Below, piece after piece: positions 51,507 to 60,386 of a stretch of DNA of 64,000 bases (position 1 is its first letter; the number at the start of each line of letters is the position of its first letter). Below the pieces are notes generated by a model. It was given only the letters and a program-made list of their open reading frames with translations. It was not told where the DNA came from and made no database searches. This DNA comes from Deltaproteobacteria bacterium (lineage in GTDB: Bacteria > Myxococcota_A > UBA796 > GCA-2862545), in contig REDI01000089.1 of assembly GCA_007693595.1 (NCBI GenBank), forward strand, positions 62,001-126,000, given 5' to 3'. The position numbers and the translations under genes are program-made.

Positions 51507-51534
51507 GGAACAGGATCGAAGGTCGGGCGCGTCC
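51507..51534 (+). promoter_or_regulatory. Possible ECF-type promoter of the sigma operon
   Basis: GGAAC (51507-51511) is followed 18 bp later by CGTCC (51530-51534), the -35/-10 style used by group IV sigma factors, which are often autoregulated. The spacing is at the long end for that class. Confidence 0.35.
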
Positions 51535-51614
51535 AAGTCGTCGGCTGGCCGAAGCGCGTCGGGTGATCCGATGCGTAGCAAGAGGACCCGAGCCAGGGTC
51601 GACGGAGGATCCCC

Positions 51615-52199
51615 ATGGGCAAGCTCAAGCTGCTCTCCACGCACCACGCACTCCCCGAAGACGACGAGATCAAGCGGATCGCCGAGACCGACCCGGCCCA
51701 GGCCATCGACCTCGTCGTGCGGCGCTACCGCGACCGCATCTACAACCATGCCGCCTACATCCTCAAAGATCACGCTGAGGCCGTCGACGTGACCCAAGAG
51801 GTCTTCATCAAGGCCATGCGCGAGCGCCGGTTCTTCGACCCAGGCTTCAAGATGAAGGCGTGGCTGTTCCGGGTGACCTCGAACATGTGCTTCAACATGG
51901 TGCGCGACCGCAAGCGCCGTCGCGGACTGCTCGAGAAACATCCTCCCCCCCGCTCCATCGCCGCGAATCAAGTCGAGGTCGTCTACGCCGACGAGCGTCA
52001 GCAGCAGATCGGAGAAGCGATCCAGACGCTCACCGAGAACCATCGAGAGATCCTTGAACTGCGCTACTACGGCGACCTCTCTTACGCCGAGATCGCCGAC
52101 GCCCTAGGCATCAAGCTCGGGACCGTGATGAGCCGGCTGTCCCGCGCCCGCAACAAGCTGACGGAAGCCCTGGAGGGCTCCGGGGTTGTACCAGAGTGA
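51615..52199 (+). CDS. ECF-type RNA polymerase sigma factor
   Basis: The 194-residue sigma factor has region 2 (about 38-105, with the conserved DVTQEVFIKAM and the MKAWLFRVTSNMCFN promoter-melting segment) and region 4 (about 130-185, LTENHREILELRYYGDLSYAEIADALG with HTH). GGAGG is 6 nt upstream of the ATG. The anti-sigma gene follows at 22 bp, so the pair forms one operon. Targets are unknown, but its place inside the glycan locus suggests envelope-stress control. Confidence 0.94.
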   Translation: MGKLKLLSTHHALPEDDEIKRIAETDPAQAIDLVVRRYRDRIYNHAAYILKDHAEAVDVTQEVFIKAMRERRFFDPGFKMKAWLFRVTSNMCFNMVRDRKRRRGLLEKHPPPRSIAANQVEVVYADERQQQIGEAIQTLTENHREILELRYYGDLSYAEIADALGIKLGTVMSRLSRARNKLTEALEGSGVVPE

Positions 52200-52221
52200 C
52201 ATGCTCCTTGGAGATCCGATC

Positions 52222-52704
52222 ATGAACTGCAATTCCGTCCGCGCCCTCCTTGTCGCCCTGCAAGACGGCGAGCTCACCCGCTCTCAAGAAGACCTGGTGG
52301 CCGAGCACCTCGACGGCTGTTCTGCATGCCAGGAACACCTTGATAAGCTCCTCGCCACCACCCCGGTCGCGCCCGTCATCGAGCTCGACGCCGCCCGTCG
52401 ACACGAGCTGCACCTCTCGATCGACCGCGCACTGGCTGTGGCGGCCCTCGAGCCCGCACCAGCGCCCAAGATGAGCTGGCGAGAGCTGGTCGCGGGCGAG
52501 GTCCCGGTCCCGCGGGGCCTGCTGTTCGCCTACGCCGCGGCCCTGATCCTCTCGATCGCCTGGGCGGCCAACGGCAGCTTTACACCCTCGGGTGAGCCGC
52601 AGGTGGCGGAGGTGGCAGCGGCCGAGGCCGTCGAGGAAGGGGACGCTGTGGCGATGCAGATGCACCGACCGGCGGCGTATACGCCTCGGGATGGGTGGTT
52701 TTAA
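52222..52704 (+). CDS. Anti-sigma factor with zinc-binding (ZAS) domain
   Basis: The protein has 160 residues. The N-terminal domain holds Cys3, His29, Cys33 and Cys36 (H-x3-C-x2-C) as in ZAS anti-sigma factors. A membrane helix lies at about 107-123 (GLLFAYAAALILSIAWAA), and a short acidic periplasmic tail ends the protein. It should hold the sigma factor at the membrane until a signal releases it. The ATG at 52222 follows TTGGAG; an upstream start at 52186 would overlap the sigma gene. Confidence 0.85.
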   Translation: MNCNSVRALLVALQDGELTRSQEDLVAEHLDGCSACQEHLDKLLATTPVAPVIELDAARRHELHLSIDRALAVAALEPAPAPKMSWRELVAGEVPVPRGLLFAYAAALILSIAWAANGSFTPSGEPQVAEVAAAEAVEEGDAVAMQMHRPAAYTPRDGWF

Positions 52705-52828
52705 GCGAGTTAGCACGTCAAGGTCACGACAGGTTAGGTTCCACGTGCGGCCGGTTAGTGGGCGCCCCACCATGACCCATTGATCGGGCGATTTGCGGCA
52801 TCTTGAGTCGGCCCACCGGAGCGATTGC

Positions 52829-53542
52829 ATGCACAAGCCTGAAGTGCACTATGACGGGCACGATCTCGACTCGCTCCAGTGTCTGAAGAACTATCCACGA
52901 TGGGTGCTTGATTTGCTTGGGCCGGCGCCTTGGGGCCGCGCCCTCGAGATCGGAGCCGGCACGGGGAATCTCTCTAAGATCGCTCGATCCCGCTGTTCAG
53001 AGCTGACCCTTCTCGAGCCGTCCCATCTCTCGCGTGACCTCGAGAGCTCGTTCGAAGACGATCCGAAGGTCGAGGTTGTCCCTACGACCACCGAGAGCTG
53101 GCTCTCGAGGTCGCCCGAGGTCGCGGAGGCGTTCGACACGGTCTTCTCCGTGAACGTCTTGGAGCACATCGACGATGACGTGGCCGTGTTGCGCGACGCT
53201 TACCGCCTCCTTCGTCCGGGCGGTCACCTGAAGCTCGCTGTGCCTGCGCTGCCCTTTCTCCTGGGAAGCCTCGACGAAGTCGTCGGCCATAGGCGCCGCT
53301 ACCGGCGCCGGACGATCGCTGAGGCGGTACGCGCCGCTGGATTCCGTGAGATCCGAGTGCGTTACTTCGACCTGCTGGGAGTCGCGCCTTGGTTTATCGC
53401 GGGACGGGTACTACGCAGGCGTTCGTTCGACGCTGGACCTGCGATGGCATTCGACCGTCTTGTAGTTCCTGTAGGTCGCGTGGCGGAGTCGGTCCTCAAG
53501 CCCCCTCTCGGAAAGAACCTGATCTGCTTGGCTCGACGCTGA
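52829..53542 (+). CDS. SAM-dependent methyltransferase
   Basis: The 237-residue class I methyltransferase has motif I ALEIGAGTGNLSKIA, the TLLEPSHLS segment and FDTVFSVNVLEHIDDD, followed by LRPGGHLKLAVPALP. GGAG is 7 nt before the ATG at 52829. The C-terminus is basic and partly hydrophobic. It lies 125 bp after the anti-sigma gene and overlaps the next gene tail to tail by 47 bp. Its small-molecule or glycan substrate is unknown. Confidence 0.85.
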   Translation: MHKPEVHYDGHDLDSLQCLKNYPRWVLDLLGPAPWGRALEIGAGTGNLSKIARSRCSELTLLEPSHLSRDLESSFEDDPKVEVVPTTTESWLSRSPEVAEAFDTVFSVNVLEHIDDDVAVLRDAYRLLRPGGHLKLAVPALPFLLGSLDEVVGHRRRYRRRTIAEAVRAAGFREIRVRYFDLLGVAPWFIAGRVLRRRSFDAGPAMAFDRLVVPVGRVAESVLKPPLGKNLICLARR

Positions 53543-54863
53543 GCGGTTTATCAACCCCTCTCGCTTTGGCCTTTGCCGTGGGCTGCTCGAATCGCTCCAA
53601 GATCCAGTTGAAGAGTTCGTGGTTCTTTATGGTATTTCCTGGAGGTTCCAAAGTCGTGAGGACATCTCCGCGCGTTCCGTGTCTTCCGGTATGGGTTCCC
53701 AAGCTATCGAAGTGATCCCAGAACGGGTGTTCTTGACCGCCAAGCGTGAACGTCGCGCGCTCGTTCAGGGTCTGCCCGACCTTGACTTGGTAGAAGAGTC
53801 GGTCTTCTCGCTGTGAATCGCGATGGACATCGAAGAGAGGCTGGTGACGAACCTGAGCCATCGCCAGCACCCCCGCTGCGCGTTCAGCTTCGTCAGGGTC
53901 GGCGAACCGAAGGTACGCATCGTTCGTCATGTGTGCATCGACCTCAAGAGGCTCGAGCCCGACCAACGCTAGGAGTCTTGCGTGATCCCGAGGTCGGTAG
54001 ACGTGATGATCGTGGTCGCTGGGTAGCTGAAACTGCTCGAAGCCATTGGCCACGATGAGCTCCTCGCCCGGTCGGAGGCTTTCAAGTACCAGAGCCGCCA
54101 CCCGATCTACATAGCGCAGCACGTACGTTAGCTCTGCGCCGATGTGCCCACCATTGCGCCAATAGTAGTGCTGAGCGTGAGCGAGCATGTTCACGAACAA
54201 TAGGCAAAAGGCCGGGTCAGTTCGCTTCTTCCACTCAACGAACCGTTTGGCGGAGAGATACTCGAACGGTGTGAACCAGGTGTAGGCTCGGCGTCCACCT
54301 CGGGGTACGTGGACCGCCGCACGCTTCGCTTGCATGACTAAGGGAAGTAGATCGCGGGGATGCCGGAAGGCGCGAGCCAGACGTGCCGCGTCCATGACGG
54401 CCCTCGGTTGCGCTAGGTTAAGCCTGTTCTTTGCAAGAAACCGTGGCAATGCGATCAGGTCATCAAGCTCGCGAGGCTCGGCGCGCTCCGAGAACGTCCA
54501 AGGGTCCGGAACGAAAAATCGGCAGGAGGAGGCCTGTCTTCGAGCCCCGTTCAGCACTCCCCAAACCCCAGTGGACACTCCGCGATCGGCGAGCACCTCC
54601 CAGAGCTGGGGTCTATCTTGCGGGGGAAGGTCGCCGATGTGACGCACACCGTGGACCTGCGAAGGGACCCCCGTGTGGATGGAGACCCACTGAACCCATG
54701 GCTCCAAGCTACGATCCTCGTAGCTGTCTGAGGTGGTTGTCTGGAAGCGTGGAAGCTCCATCAGTCGAGCCACCGCGGAGAGCTTGAGCTCGGCTACGGC
54801 ACGCTCGAGGAGGCTCAGGTTGAACTCGTTGAGCTCGAACAACGTCAGGCGAAGAGGGGTCAC
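53496..54863 (-). CDS. Alkaline-phosphatase-superfamily-like protein with altered metal sites
   Basis: The 455-residue soluble protein keeps the outline of the alkaline-phosphatase superfamily: an N-terminal LFELNEFN strand where the metal Asp would be (here Glu), the nucleophile region EPWVQWVSIHTGVPSQVHGV, and a later SDHDHHVY segment corresponding to the SDHG motif. Asp/His ligands differ from active sulfatases, so catalysis is uncertain. No membrane helix or signal peptide is seen. It shares the operon with a GT2 gene (4-bp overlap) and so likely works on a glycan intermediate in the cytoplasm. Confidence 0.65.
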   Translation of the reverse strand: MTPLRLTLFELNEFNLSLLERAVAELKLSAVARLMELPRFQTTTSDSYEDRSLEPWVQWVSIHTGVPSQVHGVRHIGDLPPQDRPQLWEVLADRGVSTGVWGVLNGARRQASSCRFFVPDPWTFSERAEPRELDDLIALPRFLAKNRLNLAQPRAVMDAARLARAFRHPRDLLPLVMQAKRAAVHVPRGGRRAYTWFTPFEYLSAKRFVEWKKRTDPAFCLLFVNMLAHAQHYYWRNGGHIGAELTYVLRYVDRVAALVLESLRPGEELIVANGFEQFQLPSDHDHHVYRPRDHARLLALVGLEPLEVDAHMTNDAYLRFADPDEAERAAGVLAMAQVRHQPLFDVHRDSQREDRLFYQVKVGQTLNERATFTLGGQEHPFWDHFDSLGTHTGRHGTRGDVLTTLEPPGNTIKNHELFNWILERFEQPTAKAKARGVDKPLSVEPSRSGSFREGA

Positions 54864-55840
54864 TCCTGTCCTCCAACCTTCAGCCGATCGGGACGTCGCC
54901 CGGGCGATGATGAAGTGCTTTGGGCCGACGTCAGGACGACGAAGGTCTCTCGATGATACCTGGCCGCCGTGTCGAGGATCAGGCCCACGCTGAGCATGAG
55001 AGCCGCGAGGATTGCGAGGGAGGCCGCGAGGACCGCTAACGGTACGCGGAGGACAATCCCCGTTTCCAGGTACTCCCAGATGGGAAGGCTACCCGCCGCC
55101 AGCGCCGCGACGACGAGCGCCGAAGCGAGAAGTGAGAAGAAGGCGAGTGGCTTGTAGTCCTTGAAAAGGCGAAAGATGGCTCCCAAGATGACGAACCCAT
55201 CCCGAAAAGTCGACAGCTTGGATGCGCTGCCTTCAGGGCGGCTCCCATAGTGAATGGGCGACTCGATAACGGTCATGCCTTTGGACAACGCGTTGAGCGT
55301 CATATCGGTCTCTATACCGAAGCCCCCGGCACTGAGCGGAACACATTTGACGAATCGTCGTGAGAAGACCCGGTAGCCCGAGAGAATGTCCTGGAGCCGA
55401 ACCCCGAAGAGCAGGCTGACCAGCCCGGTGAACACCAAATTGCCGAGCACATGCAGGGGGCGGAAAGACTGACCTTCGTGCGACGATAGCCGTGAACCCA
55501 CCACCATGTCGGCGTGATTGCGCTCGAGGATCTCGATAAGCTTCGGGGCCGCATCCGCGGGGTAGGTCGCATCGCCGTCCGCCATGATGTAGATGTCCGC
55601 CTCTACGACTCGGAACATGTGCAGCACGACGAAACCCTTGCCCTGGCGAGGCGAGGGGATGACGATGGCGCCGGCCTCGCGCGCCACCTCTGCGGTGCGA
55701 TCCTTGGAGTTGTTGTCGAAGACATAGATGTCTGCGCTGGGTAGGGCCTGTCGGAAGTCGCGAACTACACCTCCGATGGTGACCTCCTCGTCATAGCAAG
55801 GCAGCAGTACGGCGATAGATCTGGATTCATATGACAGCAT
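54860..55840 (-). CDS. GT2 glycosyltransferase with membrane anchor (dolichol-phosphate-mannose-synthase-like)
   Basis: The 326-residue GT-A enzyme has VLLPCYDEEVTIGGVV, IYVFDNNSKDRTAEVA, the metal site MADGDATYP and a DILSGYRVFSRRFV segment, then two membrane helices at about 230-255 and 265-295. Its pattern is that of polyprenyl-phosphate glycosyltransferases. It makes a lipid-linked sugar used by the GT-C enzymes around it. The next gene ends 1 bp into its start codon. Confidence 0.88.
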   Translation of the reverse strand: MLSYESRSIAVLLPCYDEEVTIGGVVRDFRQALPSADIYVFDNNSKDRTAEVAREAGAIVIPSPRQGKGFVVLHMFRVVEADIYIMADGDATYPADAAPKLIEILERNHADMVVGSRLSSHEGQSFRPLHVLGNLVFTGLVSLLFGVRLQDILSGYRVFSRRFVKCVPLSAGGFGIETDMTLNALSKGMTVIESPIHYGSRPEGSASKLSTFRDGFVILGAIFRLFKDYKPLAFFSLLASALVVAALAAGSLPIWEYLETGIVLRVPLAVLAASLAILAALMLSVGLILDTAARYHRETFVVLTSAQSTSSSPGRRPDRLKVGGQE

Positions 55841-57957
55841 TAGAGATCCGCTCTGGACTGAGTCCTCAGCATAGCCGAGTCTGACAGTCCATGGCTAGGT
55901 TTTGTCGAGTCGGGCGCTGCCCCAGCACGGGCGGGCCGGAGGCGGTAGAGGGCGTTGAAGCCACTCGTGGTCGCAACAAGTTCTAACGCCTCGTCGTCGG
56001 CAGCCCACGCCCACGTCGGGTTGTCCGATCCTTGCACATAGAGCCACTCCGCCTGCGACGAGAAGAGTCTGCCCCTCCATGCTTCGCGATCGAGCGGATC
56101 GTCATCGGGCTGCGACCGCCACTGGGGGTGAAGCTCACCGCTGCGCCAACGAGAGATGGTAATCAATCTGTGTTGTGCTCGACGGCCCATAAGTAGGTAG
56201 CGAAGGGCGTCGTGCCCAAGATAGGTGGGATTATACTGAAAGTCCGTCGCGATCGTCGCAGCTTCTGCTTCCAGAAGCTTCTCGCGGATAGGCTGGTATC
56301 GTGGCAGATACCCGGTGACCGCGTTCCACTCGTCATCAACTATCGGCGAAGGTAGTCTCTCCATGCTGGACGACAGAGCCTGAAGCCCTAGCCCTGCGAC
56401 GGTGGCCGCAGCGAGCCAAGCGAGCGCCTGTGTGCGCAACGGACTCCAGGCGACAGCAACGATCAGCGCCAACAGAGCGAGGGTGAAGACCACGGGCCTC
56501 GGATCGTTGAGGAGCATCCGAGTGCTCAGTGAGAGATGCATCAGGGTGACGAGCGCGAGCAAACAGGTTGCACCCTTTGTCGAGAGGACCCTGCAGGACA
56601 ACAACAGCACGACGGCCCAGGCGGGCAGGATTAGTCGTGCAACGCTGTGCGACCAGAGAACCACGATCCCCCAGCTGGACGGCAGGACGAACATCGATGT
56701 CCCGCAGATGAGGAGCAAGAGGAGGGCACATGCGACAGCAGGGGAACGCCTCAGGAGGCGTAGCACCTCAACTGCGGCGATCGGAGCCATGAACGAGAGG
56801 GCGGGGAGGTTGAAGTGTGTCAAACTCCCCGCAGGGGTAGAGATCATGACACCGGCGATCAAGACCTCTCGGAGGGTTGGCCCTTCCTGTAGACCGATCT
56901 GCTCTCGAGAGAGGCTTCCCTGCATGGTGGCCGCGAGCATCGGCTCTCCCCCGCCGAGAAGAGGCATCCCGAAGGGATAGAGCGGGCTGCCAAACTCCAC
57001 CAGGTTTCGGACCCACTCGGGCGTCAAGAGCATCAGAGGAAGGAGCAGCACGACTAGGTCTGCCGTCCGCCAGCCACGCTGGTGGATCAGCTTCGCAAGG
57101 ACCAGGGGGAGCAGAGCCAGGAGAGGGAGTAGACTCGTCTTGACGCTGATGACGCAGGCGACTCCAGCCGCGACCGCCCATGCTCCAAGCGTCGAGGGCC
57201 GACGACACACGGCCAAGGCAGCTGCGGTGCACGCACAGGCGAGGCCGAGGGAGATTCCATCGGTGTTGAGACGTGGCGCGATGAGGAGGTAGGGCGTTGT
57301 AGAGATTATCGCCGCGGTACCCAGAGCAGCGACGCTACTCGTGAGCCCGCCCATCTTGAACAGCCCATATACACCGGAAAAGGCGAGTATGTGACCGAAA
57401 ACGACCCCGATGAAGAGGTAGTCCGATGTGCCATCACCAAGCATGAAGAGGGACCAGAGCACATCGCCGCCTGTTGGATAGTACTCATAGTACGACCATG
57501 CATCAGGATGGTGCTCGCGAACGAAGGCGCCGTCTCGGACCCATCGTGCTGCATGGACGAGGTGATACGAGGAAGCGTCCCATCCGACGGGAACATCGGA
57601 CACAGATCGTACGGAGAAGAGGAGGCAGACCAGAGCCGTTAACAGCGTTGACGCTCGGGCTACCCACGACCAGCTCGTGATTTCGGCCCAGACGAGTGTC
57701 AATACCTTCCGGTTCGCCTGGGGAGCGGCCCAGTGTGCGAAGACCGCTAAGATCAGCCCCAGCGTCGAGACGAAGGCCCAGTGGAAGGTGCCGATCCCGA
57801 GCATGCCGTAGCTAGCGGCGACAAGGCCCCAGGAGCCGAGAAGCAAAGCATATAGTCCAATATGACCATCCTCTTCACGATCACAAGCGAGGGTCGCTAT
57901 CGCCAGCCCAGCACTCAAGGCGCCGTAGATGAGCATCAGTGCGGGCAAGGCCGGCAT
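55840..57957 (-). CDS. Large multi-membrane glycosyltransferase-like protein
   Basis: The 705-residue protein is assigned from the ATG at 57957 (GGGAG 9 nt upstream); the frame extends upstream in a low-quality stretch to 58356. It has about 12-14 membrane helices and loops with the GWDASSYHLVHAARW and DAWSYYEYYPTGGDVLWSLF motifs, of the type seen in uncharacterised GT-C enzymes. The C-terminal part, from about residue 580, is soluble. It heads the leftward operon with the GT2 and the AlkP-like protein. Confidence 0.7.
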   Translation of the reverse strand: MPALPALMLIYGALSAGLAIATLACDREEDGHIGLYALLLGSWGLVAASYGMLGIGTFHWAFVSTLGLILAVFAHWAAPQANRKVLTLVWAEITSWSWVARASTLLTALVCLLFSVRSVSDVPVGWDASSYHLVHAARWVRDGAFVREHHPDAWSYYEYYPTGGDVLWSLFMLGDGTSDYLFIGVVFGHILAFSGVYGLFKMGGLTSSVAALGTAAIISTTPYLLIAPRLNTDGISLGLACACTAAALAVCRRPSTLGAWAVAAGVACVISVKTSLLPLLALLPLVLAKLIHQRGWRTADLVVLLLPLMLLTPEWVRNLVEFGSPLYPFGMPLLGGGEPMLAATMQGSLSREQIGLQEGPTLREVLIAGVMISTPAGSLTHFNLPALSFMAPIAAVEVLRLLRRSPAVACALLLLLICGTSMFVLPSSWGIVVLWSHSVARLILPAWAVVLLLSCRVLSTKGATCLLALVTLMHLSLSTRMLLNDPRPVVFTLALLALIVAVAWSPLRTQALAWLAAATVAGLGLQALSSSMERLPSPIVDDEWNAVTGYLPRYQPIREKLLEAEAATIATDFQYNPTYLGHDALRYLLMGRRAQHRLITISRWRSGELHPQWRSQPDDDPLDREAWRGRLFSSQAEWLYVQGSDNPTWAWAADDEALELVATTSGFNALYRLRPARAGAAPDSTKPSHGLSDSAMLRTQSRADL

Positions 57958-58128
57958 GGATACGTGCTCCCTGGCGGGCGTGAGCCCGACGGGCCGAGCT
58001 CCGAACATGGATTGATGCTGGCGTCGATCTGCAGGCCGACAGGTGACGCTCAGGCACGGTATAACTTCTCTCGTGAGAGAACGCGCCGCGGCCATGGGGG
58101 CCGTCCGTTCCGGCGCTGTCCCGGCGCG

Positions 58129-58158
58129 TTGCATCGCGCGTGGCGCACCTGATACAGT
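58129..58158 (+). promoter_or_regulatory. Possible promoter of the rightward glycan operon
   Basis: TTGCAT (58129-58134) and TACAGT (58153-58158) are 18 bp apart, in the 336-bp gap 57958-58293. The first gene starts about 130 bp later, so a long leader is implied. No other structure stands out in this gap, which must also hold the promoter of the leftward operon. Confidence 0.35.
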
Positions 58159-58293
58159 AGAGGGGTAACGACAGCTGCAATCGGGTCTCTGCGCTCTCAG
58201 TCTCGGCCCGCGTGAACGCGCAAAGTGCCAGGGAGACGGTCCCACCATCAACTCGCTTTGTCGACAACCAACACTTGGACCGTTCGGGCCTGA

Positions 58294-58683
58294 ATGAAGC
58301 TGTACCAACAGATACAACGCTTCATCATGAGCGGTCTTGCCGCCTCCGGGGTGCACTACGTCATCTATCTCGCGCTCGTTAAGTGGTCAGGTGTGCCCCC
58401 TGGTGCTGCCACGATCGTAGGCTTTATACTCGGCAGCCTCGTGTCGTACCACTTTAATCGAAAGTATACCTTTGAGGCATCATCCAGCATGGTTAGCTTT
58501 TTTCGGTTCTTCGCCGTCACCTTGGCGGGGGGCGGCCTGAACCTCGTGCTGGTCTTGCTGCTTGATCTCTTCCTTCACTTCGCCATCGCGGGCTTCATCG
58601 CCATCGCTCTGGCCGCGGCCTTCAACTTTCTGGGTCATCGCTTCTGGACGTTTGCGGCTGGTAAGAGAGGGACGAACTCGTGA
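58294..58683 (+). CDS. GtrA-like membrane protein (second copy)
   Basis: The 129-residue protein has four membrane helices and the GtrA features FIMSGLAASGVHYVIYLALV, SYHFNRKYTF and the FLGHRFWTF ending. It probably helps to move polyprenyl-phosphate sugars across the inner membrane for the GT-C protein that follows. It is the first gene of the operon and overlaps the next start by 4 bp (GTGA). Confidence 0.88.
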   Translation: MKLYQQIQRFIMSGLAASGVHYVIYLALVKWSGVPPGAATIVGFILGSLVSYHFNRKYTFEASSSMVSFFRFFAVTLAGGGLNLVLVLLLDLFLHFAIAGFIAIALAAAFNFLGHRFWTFAAGKRGTNS

Positions 58684-60386
58684 GCACATCATCCGCCGGC
58701 CCCCATCCTTCACGTCCTCCGGATCGCTTCGATCGCTGGTGGGCTTGGTTTAAGGCTGCTGTCTCAGAGGAGCCCCCTGCTCCCCGCCGCATCCTGATGG
58801 CGAGTCTGGTCCTGCTGACGCTCTCTTCGCTGATACTCCTCGCGTCTCCTGCCGTGTTTATCAGTGACATGCCATTGGATACGCTGATCCCCCTCGACGG
58901 CGCATGGCGGGCACACCACGGCCAATGGCCGCACCTCGACTTCCTCACCCCCGTCGGATCCTTGTACTACGCGCTCCACTGGCTGGCTGGTGCGATTACC
59001 GGGTCCTCGAGCGTCCACCTTCTGATCGTGGTCAACGTGCTCGCGGCGCTTCCGGTCGCGGTCATGGCCGTGATCTCGACCCAAGGCAGGCTCCCCGAGC
59101 CCCTGCGCTCGGCCACGGTGCTCCTGGTCACCTACTGCGCGCTGTCGCCCAGGACCCTGGATGCGACCTCGCTCATTGGCTTCAACGCCATGTACAACCG
59201 ATGGGCCTGGGCCCTCAGCTTGGTGGTCGCATGTCTGGTCTTGCTGCCTCGTGCGGCAGATCTGAGCAGACCTCGGCGTCTGGCGGAGCAGCTCACCCTC
59301 CTCGTCGCGGTCTTGGCTACGGCTTGGTTGAAGATGACTTTTCTTCCTTTGCTAGTCCTCACCGTCGTCATCGGGTGCCTCGTCGTCCACCAGAACAGGC
59401 GGCTCGCTTGGGGCGGCCTGATCGGTCTCTGCTTGACAGGGCTCAGCATGCTTACTCCACTCGGCATGGCTTACCTTGGAGACCTCGCTACGGCGGCGGA
59501 GGCAGCCGCTGGTGGCGGAGGCCTCGTCAGGCTCGACCGGGTGCAGCCGCTCGTTCAAGCGAACGGAATAGAGATTGGGCTGCTCCTGATCGGTGCGCTA
59601 GCCCTGGTTAGGAGCTCGAACACCGCCGAGGAGAAGGCGACCTCCGTGGTTGTTCTGGGGGCTTCCACCTTCGCGCTAGGGGGCCTCGTCATCGCTTCCC
59701 AGAACAACGATGCAACTGCGCCGACCTTGCTCATCGCGATGCTGGTGCTCGTGTACCGCTGGAGGCAACTCCAGGCTGTGCGCCTGATGCCGCTGGCAGC
59801 TTTCGTGACGTTCTTGCTCGTACTGCGGCCGGTGGTGCTCGATGCGAGCATGGTGGTGAGCCACCCCTTTCTCGCTTGGACTTCTTCGACCTCGATGACC
59901 ACCTTCGGACCGCTAAAGCAGATCCGCACGCCCTCTTATGCGGGGCGCGACGAGCCCTTGGTCCAACAGGTCTTCGATGGCGAGATCCCCACGCGCCTCT
60001 TCGACAGCTTGAGCGCTGGGACGTGGGTCGATGACAACCCGATCATTCTGGATGATGCCGTTGGCCTGCTAGACGAACACGACGTGCGTGATCAACCCAT
60101 CGCCTCGCTCACCTTCAGCCCTCTCTTTCCCTATCTGTTGGGTACTCGGCCGCCTCGTGGCTTACCAGCTTGGTGGGACTATCGCCGCACCTTCGGCGAG
60201 AGCTGGAACCAGAGGGCCTGCGCCGCGCTTGCGGACTCCACCGTCGTGCTAGAGCCAAAAGTCTGGTTGAACGAGGGCCTCATCGAGCAGAACATAGACT
60301 GTCTGGAGTCAGAGTTTCATAGGCGGGGGGAGTCGGACCTCTGGGTGCTCTGGGTCCGTTCCGAACGTAACGGAGGCCGAAAATGA
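58680..60386 (+). CDS. Multi-membrane glycosyltransferase-like protein
   Basis: The 568-residue protein has about ten membrane helices (from residue 40 to about 400) with an early loop SDMPLDTLIPLDGAWRAHHG that holds the acidic residues of GT-C-type enzymes. The C-terminal domain of about 160 residues is soluble. It starts with GTG and overlaps both neighbours by 4 bp. A role in transferring sugar to a surface glycan is inferred. Confidence 0.7.
   Translation: MSTSSAGPHPSRPPDRFDRWWAWFKAAVSEEPPAPRRILMASLVLLTLSSLILLASPAVFISDMPLDTLIPLDGAWRAHHGQWPHLDFLTPVGSLYYALHWLAGAITGSSSVHLLIVVNVLAALPVAVMAVISTQGRLPEPLRSATVLLVTYCALSPRTLDATSLIGFNAMYNRWAWALSLVVACLVLLPRAADLSRPRRLAEQLTLLVAVLATAWLKMTFLPLLVLTVVIGCLVVHQNRRLAWGGLIGLCLTGLSMLTPLGMAYLGDLATAAEAAAGGGGLVRLDRVQPLVQANGIEIGLLLIGALALVRSSNTAEEKATSVVVLGASTFALGGLVIASQNNDATAPTLLIAMLVLVYRWRQLQAVRLMPLAAFVTFLLVLRPVVLDASMVVSHPFLAWTSSTSMTTFGPLKQIRTPSYAGRDEPLVQQVFDGEIPTRLFDSLSAGTWVDDNPIILDDAVGLLDEHDVRDQPIASLTFSPLFPYLLGTRPPRGLPAWWDYRRTFGESWNQRACAALADSTVVLEPKVWLNEGLIEQNIDCLESEFHRRGESDLWVLWVRSERNGGRK

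Noticed and set aside
55840-58356. 838-residue version of the large membrane protein
   Set aside because: The first 133 codons are Arg/Cys/His-rich, without membrane helices or ribosome site, and would cover the divergent promoter region. The ATG at 57957 begins the first membrane helix.
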